DNA of 64,000 nucleotides, from contig JANSXT010000003.1 of the NCBI GenBank assembly GCA_024742765.1, positions 148,017 through 212,016 of the forward strand, written 5' to 3'. Positions 59,559 to 64,000 of this stretch are shown here, in pieces. Source of the DNA: Phyllobacteriaceae bacterium. Its GTDB lineage: Bacteria; Pseudomonadota; Alphaproteobacteria; Rhizobiales; Rhizobiaceae. Every line of letters starts with the position of its first letter. Within the stretch, counting starts at the first letter, position 1. A model generated the notes under the pieces. The model worked only from the letters and a program-made list of their open reading frames with translations. It searched no databases and was not told where the DNA came from. A program made the position numbers and the translations under genes.

Positions 59559-60401
59559 ATGCTCAAAGCCGAAAACATCCATGTCGATCTGGGCCGCAAG
59601 ACCATCCTGCACGGCATCGATCTGGCCGCACATGCCGGCCGTGTGACGGCGATCATCGGCCCGAACGGATCGGGCAAGACCACGCTGATGCGCGCGCTGA
59701 CGGGCGAGATCGCCTTTCAAGGATCGGCCACGCTGAACGGCGTCGACATTGCCGGCGCGCAGCCCTGGCAATTGGCGGCGATGCGCGGCGTGCTGCCGCA
59801 AAGCGCCACACTCGCCTTTCCCTTCACCGTGCATGAGGTGGTGCGCCTGGGTCTGACCAGCGGCATCATGGGCGCGGACGGCGGCGATCTGGTCATTGAG
59901 GCGCTCAAGGCCGTCGATCTTGGCGGGTTCGAGGCACGTTTCTACCAGGAACTGTCGGGCGGCGAGCAGCAGCGTGTGCAGCTTGCGCGCGTGCTGTGCC
60001 AGGTCTGGGAACCGCTGTTGAACGACGTGCCGCGCTTTCTGTTCCTCGACGAGCCGGTCTCCAGCCTCGACATTAAGCACCAGCTCCAGATCATGCGCAT
60101 CGCCGCCGACTATGCCGCGCGCGGCGGCGGTGTTCTGGCGATAATGCACGATCTGAACCTGACCGCGGCCTTTGCCGATCATGTGGTGCTGATCAGCGAC
60201 GGGCGCGTCTTTGCCGCCGGCAAGCCACCCGACGTCCTGACGAGCGGCAATCTCGAACGGGTCTATGACTGCCCGATGCGGATCGGCAGCGCACCGGACG
60301 GCAATGGCATGCTGGTCCTGCCCGATTTGGCGGCCGCGCAGCCCATCGATCATCAAAACCATGCCAGCGGAGATTGGAACGATGCCACGTCCGGACGTTG
60401 A
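59559..60401 (+). CDS. hmuV: Hemin ABC transporter ATP-binding protein
   Basis: ATPase of 280 residues, HmuV branch. Walker A GPNGSGKTT (34-42), signature LSGGEQQRVQLARVL and Walker B RFLFLDEPVSSLD are intact. It starts at ATG 59,559, 2 bp after the hmuU stop; a GTG at 59,553 is an alternative. It overlaps the VOC gene by 20 bases. Confidence 0.92.
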   Translation: MLKAENIHVDLGRKTILHGIDLAAHAGRVTAIIGPNGSGKTTLMRALTGEIAFQGSATLNGVDIAGAQPWQLAAMRGVLPQSATLAFPFTVHEVVRLGLTSGIMGADGGDLVIEALKAVDLGGFEARFYQELSGGEQQRVQLARVLCQVWEPLLNDVPRFLFLDEPVSSLDIKHQLQIMRIAADYAARGGGVLAIMHDLNLTAAFADHVVLISDGRVFAAGKPPDVLTSGNLERVYDCPMRIGSAPDGNGMLVLPDLAAAQPIDHQNHASGDWNDATSGR

Positions 60402-60771
60402 CACGCTGCCCGTCCTGCCGACCCTGAACGTCGCGGAGACGATGGACTTTTATCAAAACCGTCTGGGCTTGGACGAGCTTGTCCACAAAGCCGACGACTA
60501 TCTGATACTGCGCCGGCCGGGGATCGAGATTCATTTCTGGCTGACGGACCGGCGGGAATTCTGCGAAAATTCGTCGGTTTACATACGCGGTGGCGGCATC
60601 GACGATCTGCATGCCGAATTTACCGGAAATGACGTGCCCAAGCTGACCCCGCTGATGGATCGGCCCTGGGGCATGCGCGAATTCTACGTTCATGATTCGC
60701 ACGGCAATCTTCTCAGATTTGGACGCAATGCACCTGCCGAGCACGGACCGGCCGCGGGATCGGAAAAGTGA
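60382..60771 (+). CDS. VOC superfamily protein (bleomycin-resistance/glyoxalase-like)
   Basis: Protein of 129 residues with LPTLNVAETMDFYQNRLGLD at the start and REFYVHDSHGNLLRFGRN at the end, a standard single VOC module that dimerises. Catalytic residues cannot be assigned with confidence. It overlaps the end of hmuV, so it is cotranscribed with heme uptake, where it may detoxify a by-product. An alternative ATG lies at 60,361. Confidence 0.82.
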   Translation: MPRPDVDTLPVLPTLNVAETMDFYQNRLGLDELVHKADDYLILRRPGIEIHFWLTDRREFCENSSVYIRGGGIDDLHAEFTGNDVPKLTPLMDRPWGMREFYVHDSHGNLLRFGRNAPAEHGPAAGSEK

Positions 60772-60783
60772 GGGCACGGTGAC

Positions 60784-61446
60784 ATGACCATGGTGAAACG
60801 CCTGTCCGGCGCCATATTGTTTCTTCTTGCGGTGCCGGTCTTTGTGTGGCGGCACGGCGAAATCACCTACGCGACGCTCTGCTATGTGGCGTTCACGATT
60901 GGCTGGCTTGTCATCCGGGAGCGGCTGACACGCGGCCAGACGCTCAAGACCGTCACGGCCAATGTCGACGGGCTGGAGAAGGCGACGCTGTTCGCCACCG
61001 CCATCGGCATGATGCTGTTGCCCGTGATCGCGCTCTATACCCCCCTGCTCGATTTTGCCCTTTACACGCCGACCATGGCGGCGTTCATCGCGGGTACGGT
61101 GGCCATGGCCCTGGGCGCCTATGTCTTCTACCGCGCGCATGCGGATCTGGGCGCCTACTGGTCGCCGACGCTGGAGATCCGCGACGGCCACCAACTGATC
61201 ACCAGCGGCATCTACGGCCGCGTTCGCCATCCCATGTACACGGCGATCTTCCTGATCTGCATCGGCCAGGCGCTGCTGCTTGAAAACTGGCTGGCCGGCA
61301 TTGCCGGGATGATCGCGTTTACAGCGCTTTACGTCTTGCGCGTTGGGCGCGAGGAAAAGCTGATGATCGAACAGTTCGGCGAAACCTATCAGGCCTATGC
61401 CGCACGCACGCCGCTTCTCATCCCATCCCTGCGCACAAGGAGCTGA
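60784..61446 (+). CDS. Isoprenylcysteine carboxyl methyltransferase-like membrane protein
   Basis: Integral membrane protein of 220 residues with about five hydrophobic segments. The C-terminal region HADLGAYWSPTLEIRDGHQL, GIYGRVRHPMYTAIFL and EEKLMIEQFGETYQAY is the ICMT/PEMT-type SAM-dependent methyltransferase signature. Bacterial members methylate lipids or unknown hydrophobic substrates. It is 12 bp after the VOC gene and 4 bp before a secreted-protein gene. Its link to heme uptake is by position only. Confidence 0.85.
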   Translation: MTMVKRLSGAILFLLAVPVFVWRHGEITYATLCYVAFTIGWLVIRERLTRGQTLKTVTANVDGLEKATLFATAIGMMLLPVIALYTPLLDFALYTPTMAAFIAGTVAMALGAYVFYRAHADLGAYWSPTLEIRDGHQLITSGIYGRVRHPMYTAIFLICIGQALLLENWLAGIAGMIAFTALYVLRVGREEKLMIEQFGETYQAYAARTPLLIPSLRTRS

Positions 61447-61450
61447 CCCC

Positions 61451-61882
61451 ATGCCGTCCCGCACGCTTCGCAAGATCGCCGCCATGACCGTGTCGTCCAT
61501 GCTGCTCGCATGGCCCGCAAACGCAATGGACGACGCGTTGACCCTGGCGCTCGAAGAAACCGGCCAGCGCGAATATTACTGCACGGCGACCTTCGCTCTG
61601 ACCCAGCCCGACGGCGTCGCCTATCAGGACGTCAACGGCTTCTTCTACGTCTTCGTCGGCGACGAACAGGTCGGACGCAGCAAGGGCGCTTCGTTCGGCT
61701 TTGGCGAGGGCGAGACATCGGCCTCGGCCACCTTCGAAACGCCCAACGCACCCTGCGCCGATGTCGACGGCTATGTCTTCGTCGTCGGCGCCTGCATGCA
61801 GAACGGCAGCTTCACCGATCGCAACGCATGTGCCGCCACGATCGCGCCCGGCGGCGTGGTCAAGGAGGTCAGGGCACGATGA
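61451..61882 (+). CDS. Small secreted hypothetical protein
   Basis: Protein of 143 residues with a signal peptide (MTVSSMLLAWPANAMDDALT). The mature part contains cysteines in EYYCTATF, NAPCADVD, GACMQNG and RNACAATI, so two disulfides are likely, and ends VVKEVRAR. No family recognised. It is coupled to the siderophore-interacting gene by an ATGA overlap. Confidence 0.7.
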   Translation: MPSRTLRKIAAMTVSSMLLAWPANAMDDALTLALEETGQREYYCTATFALTQPDGVAYQDVNGFFYVFVGDEQVGRSKGASFGFGEGETSASATFETPNAPCADVDGYVFVVGACMQNGSFTDRNACAATIAPGGVVKEVRAR

Positions 61883-62703
61883 GCCAGACCGCCAGCACAG
61901 CGGCGCCGAAGCCGAACACGCAGCCCAAACGCCGCACGCCTCGCTTTCTGACCGTCAGCGCAGCGCGCCACATCACCCCCAACATGGTCCGCGTCACGCT
62001 GACCGCGCCGGAATTGCGCGACATCCCAGCCGGCTGCGAAGGCGCCCACTGCAAGATCATGCTGCCGGAGGAAGGCCAGTCCGCGGGCGCATTCGCCGCA
62101 CAACTGGCCGACGGGCCGCGGCCGGTGACACGGACCTATACGATCCGCCATGCGCGGCCCGAACGTCAGGAGATCGATGTCGACTTCGTCGCCCATGGCG
62201 ATGAAGGTCCGGCTTCGGCCTGGGCGCGCAGGGCGGCGCCCGGCAGCTTCTGCGGCTTTGCCGGTCCCGGCCCGGTCAAGCTGACCGAATTCCACGCCGA
62301 CTGGTATCTGGTCGCCGCCGACATGTCGGCGCTGCCCGTTGCGGCTGCGACGCTCGAAGCGATGCCGCGCGACGCCAGGGGCGTGGCCCTGTTCGAGATC
62401 ACCAGCGAGGACGATCGCCAGCCGATCGACGCACCGCCCGGAATTGCCATGAACTGGCTGCTTCAGCCCGACCCGCACACACCGTCTGACGCGCAGGAAC
62501 GGCTGATCCGTGCCCTCGAATGGCCGTCCGGAACCGTGCAGACCTGCATCGCCGGAGAGAGCGGCGTGATCCGCGCGCTGCGTGCGTTCCTGCACAACGA
62601 AAAGGGCCTTTCGAAGAAGAACACCTACATTTCGGGCTACTGGAAGATCGGCCTTGTCGAGGACGAACACCAGCAGATGAAGCGGGCCGAGGCGGCGGGC
62701 TGA
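61879..62703 (+). CDS. Siderophore-interacting protein (FAD/NAD(P)H ferric reductase)
   Basis: Reductase of 274 residues of the SIP/ViuB family. The FAD-binding motif is RTYTIRHARPERQEIDVDF, followed by HGDEGPASAWARRAAPG, and the C-terminal NISGYWKIG-like motif appears as TYISGYWKIGL. It would reduce ferric siderophore or other ferric chelates in the cytoplasm. ATG 61,879 overlaps the secreted-protein stop. It is the last gene of the iron/heme operon. Confidence 0.9.
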   Translation: MSQTASTAAPKPNTQPKRRTPRFLTVSAARHITPNMVRVTLTAPELRDIPAGCEGAHCKIMLPEEGQSAGAFAAQLADGPRPVTRTYTIRHARPERQEIDVDFVAHGDEGPASAWARRAAPGSFCGFAGPGPVKLTEFHADWYLVAADMSALPVAAATLEAMPRDARGVALFEITSEDDRQPIDAPPGIAMNWLLQPDPHTPSDAQERLIRALEWPSGTVQTCIAGESGVIRALRAFLHNEKGLSKKNTYISGYWKIGLVEDEHQQMKRAEAAG

Positions 62704-62951
62704 CAAGAGGCCGACAAACGGCGCCGCTTCAAATACGCCAAAAGCGCACCGATGCGAACACGCCCTTTGTCACGGGCTGACGGTCAGGTCTTGGACGGCT
62801 CTCGCGCCTTTTCGTGCACGCCGGTTCGTGAACCAAGAGGTTGGAATTTGGGCCTCTGGGAAAGGGCCAGAGCAACTTGACCCTTCCCCCTGGATCCGAG
62901 CCATTGCGAACTGGAACTTTCCGCCTTTGAATGAGCGAAGGAGGAAGACCC

Positions 62952-63293
62952 ATGAAGCGTAAACGGTTCACAGAAGAGCAGATCATCCACTGCCCGGCAG
63001 GCAAGCGGAGCGCCGCCGAGAGGGGGCGTTTTGAAGGAGAACGAGGCCGGAGCGAAGGTCGACGCCATCTGCCGACGTCATGCGATCAGCTCGGCGACAT
63101 TCTATGCGTGGCGCAAGAGTGATCGGCGCAGCGCGCCACTGGTTCGAGCGCCGCGGCGAACGGCGGCCTTGAAGCGAGTGAGGCCAAGCGCCTCAAGGAG
63201 CTTGAGGTCGAGAACGCCAAGCTGAAGCGGATCGTCGCCGATCAGATGCTGGACATGTCGGCGATGAAGGAACTGCTGCAAAAACATTGGTGA
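62952..63293 (+). pseudogene. IS3-family orfA, frameshifted
   Basis: It begins MKRKRFTEEQII and resumes in another frame as AGAKVDAICRRHAISSATFY, then again as ASEAKRLKELEVENAKLKRI and ends LLQKHW. The breaks correspond to a 37-bp insertion at 62,988-63,024 and an insertion of about 38-41 bp at about 63,118-63,158. If both are removed a normal IS3 OrfA reads through. Confidence 0.8.
62988..63024 (+). repeat. Short inserted repeat, copy 1
   Basis: 37 bp interrupting orfA between codons for QII and the resumed VLKENEAG frame. It starts CACTGCCCGGCAGGCAA, continues GCGGAGCG and ends GCCGAGAGG. It aligns with copy 2 over its whole length with small gaps. Confidence 0.6.
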
Positions 63294-63297
63294 GCCC

Positions 63298-63859
63298 ATG
63301 GCCAAACGCAAAGCCGTGGGCTTTCTGATGGACGAGATGGGCCTGAGCGAGCGCCGCAGTTGCCGGATTGTCGGGCTGCATCGGTCGGTGCAGCAATATC
63401 GTACGGTGCCCAGGAGCGATGCCGCGGTGATCGAACGGATGAAAGCGCTGGCGTCGGAGAACCGGCGATACGGCCATCCGCTGGCCGACAGGCAATTGCG
63501 AAGCGAATGCCGAGAGGCGGCGCCTGCACGCTCTGCTCAGGCGCGAGGGACTGGTGATGAACCACAAGCGCACCTGGCGGCTCTATGTCGAACAGGGATT
63601 GCAGGTTCGCACCAAGAAGCGTCGCACGCTGCCCCGACGCGACAGGGTCGCCCCGCAGGTGCCGGATCGACCCATGCAGCGCTGGTCTTTGGACTTCATG
63701 AGCGATCAGTTGGCTGATTATCGTTGCTTCCGGATCCTCAACATCATCGATGACCACAGCCGGTTCTGCCCCGGCCAGATCGTCGATGTGTCGATCACCG
63801 GCGCCAGGCTTGCACGCTATCTTGACGATCTGGCGCTACTGCACGGCCTGCTGAGGAGC
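63298..63859 (+). pseudogene. IS3-family orfB (DDE transposase), frameshifted and truncated
   Basis: It starts MAKRKAVGFLMDEMGLSERR and runs to ENRRYGH, where a 40-bp insertion shifts the frame. The transposase continues as LVMNHKRTWRLYVEQGLQVR and WSLDFMSDQLADYRCFRILN, including the first Asp of the catalytic triad in SLDFMSD. It then ends at the junction with the next IS, losing the second Asp and the Glu. Confidence 0.82.
63478..63517 (+). repeat. Short inserted repeat, copy 2
   Basis: 40 bp interrupting orfB after the YGH codons. It reads CGCTGGCCGACAGGCAA, then TT, GCGAAGCG, and ends GCCGAGAGG. Same orientation as copy 1, and both lie after the bases ATC. Confidence 0.6.
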
Positions 63860-64000
63860 TGTGCTTCCCCCTTAGAACTGGGCCAATGTAATGGCCGCAA
63901 AAGGAGGATTTGGCATGGCTAGGAAGCGACATTCGGACGAGGATGTTGTGAAGCTGCTGCGTGAGATTGAGCTGCAGCTGGCCGCCGGCGATGATGTGGC
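63860..64000 (+). mobile_element. Second IS3-family element, left end (runs off window)
   Basis: The transposase frame of the first element stops making sense at about 63,859, and a new terminus-like sequence TGTGCTTCCCCCTTAGAACT begins at 63,860. It is followed by AGGAGG and an orfA start at 63,914. The direct target duplication cannot be checked because the right end is outside. Confidence 0.7.
63914..64000 (+). CDS. IS3-family transposase orfA, N-terminus only
   Basis: 29 codons starting MARKRHSDEDVVKLLREIEL and continuing QLAAGDDV, the characteristic beginning of a group of IS3-family OrfA proteins. An AAAGGAGGA site precedes ATG 63,914. It is cut by the window edge. Confidence 0.85.

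Larger units (their letters stand above)
62879..63859 (+). mobile_element. IS3-family insertion sequence, decayed and truncated at its right side
   Basis: The left end is probably TGACCCTTCCCCCTGGATCC at 62,879, followed by a broken orfA (62,952-63,293) and a broken orfB (63,298-63,859). orfB is cut at the point where a second element starts (63,860). Three short insertions break the frames; two are related (62,988-63,024 and 63,478-63,517). The element is inactive. Confidence 0.8.

Noticed and set aside
63118..63158. Third insertion in the IS3 orfA as another copy of the short repeat
   Set aside because: The frame is broken here as well, but only the 9-mer GAGCGCCGC is shared with copy 1, so common origin is not supported.
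1..64000. CRISPR arrays, rRNA and tRNA genes, phage structural genes
   Set aside because: I saw no regularly spaced repeats, no rRNA- or tRNA-like sequence and no phage proteins.

Overview
The window is a GC-rich, densely packed stretch of an alphaproteobacterial chromosome or large plasmid, most likely from the Rhizobiales. The grounds are sugar ABC transporters controlled by LacI and TetR regulators, a RirA-type iron box (TGA-N9-TCA) in the heme locus, a rhizobial-style hmuPSTUV/exbBD-tonB arrangement, and many GTGA/ATGA gene overlaps. I saw no rRNA, tRNA or CRISPR array. No genus can be assigned by eye.

Positions 1-30.6 kb hold a large catabolic region. It contains a truncated MalE-type binding protein (left edge), a LacI regulator, a TetR regulator, an RbsBCAC-type sugar importer followed by a zinc alcohol dehydrogenase, an aldehyde dehydrogenase plus GMC oxidoreductase pair, two aldo/keto reductases, a CoA-transferase/enoyl-CoA hydratase/Dabb operon, a MaoC protein, and an acyl-CoA dehydrogenase/SDR/DUF993/TIM-barrel/GlcG operon. 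On the minus strand follow a MalEFGK-type importer with a VOC protein and an MDR oxidoreductase, a second GMC oxidoreductase and a second LacI regulator. Nine promoters share a palindrome of the type GTAAC-N6-GTTAC or a 20-bp relative, placed in or beside the -35/-10 elements. I read this as one regulon, with the linked TetR protein as the likely repressor. The genes suggest import of one or more sugar-like compounds, oxidation of alcohol to aldehyde to acid, CoA activation, and beta-oxidation-like processing. The substrate is unknown.

Positions 30.7-37.6 kb hold a second catabolic operon, preceded by a perfect 12-bp inverted repeat. It encodes an amidohydrolase, an unusual regulator joining an IclR-like winged helix to a periplasmic-binding-protein domain, an IclR regulator, an alpha/beta hydrolase, an FAH-fold protein resembling 2-keto-3-deoxy-pentonate dehydratases, and an aldehyde dehydrogenase resembling 2-oxoglutarate-semialdehyde dehydrogenases. 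The last two together suggest a Weimberg-like route to 2-oxoglutarate. A short scar with an IS3 remnant and a possible SLOG-like fragment separates this operon from the next region.

Positions 38.4-62.7 kb are devoted to cofactor and iron acquisition. A minus-strand btuBFCD vitamin B12 uptake operon sits behind a cobalamin riboswitch. Next is a plus-strand imelysin/DUF1111/imelysin/DUF1513 iron operon. A minus-strand heme receptor, exbB, exbD, exbD, tonB and IsdG-like heme-degrading monooxygenase operon is divergent from plus-strand hmuP, hmuS, hmuT, hmuU and hmuV. These are followed by a VOC protein, an isoprenylcysteine-methyltransferase-like protein, a secreted protein and a siderophore-interacting reductase.

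The right end (62.88 kb to the edge) is an IS3-family element whose reading frames are broken by short insertions, two of which are clearly related to each other. A second IS3-family element enters it at about 63,860.
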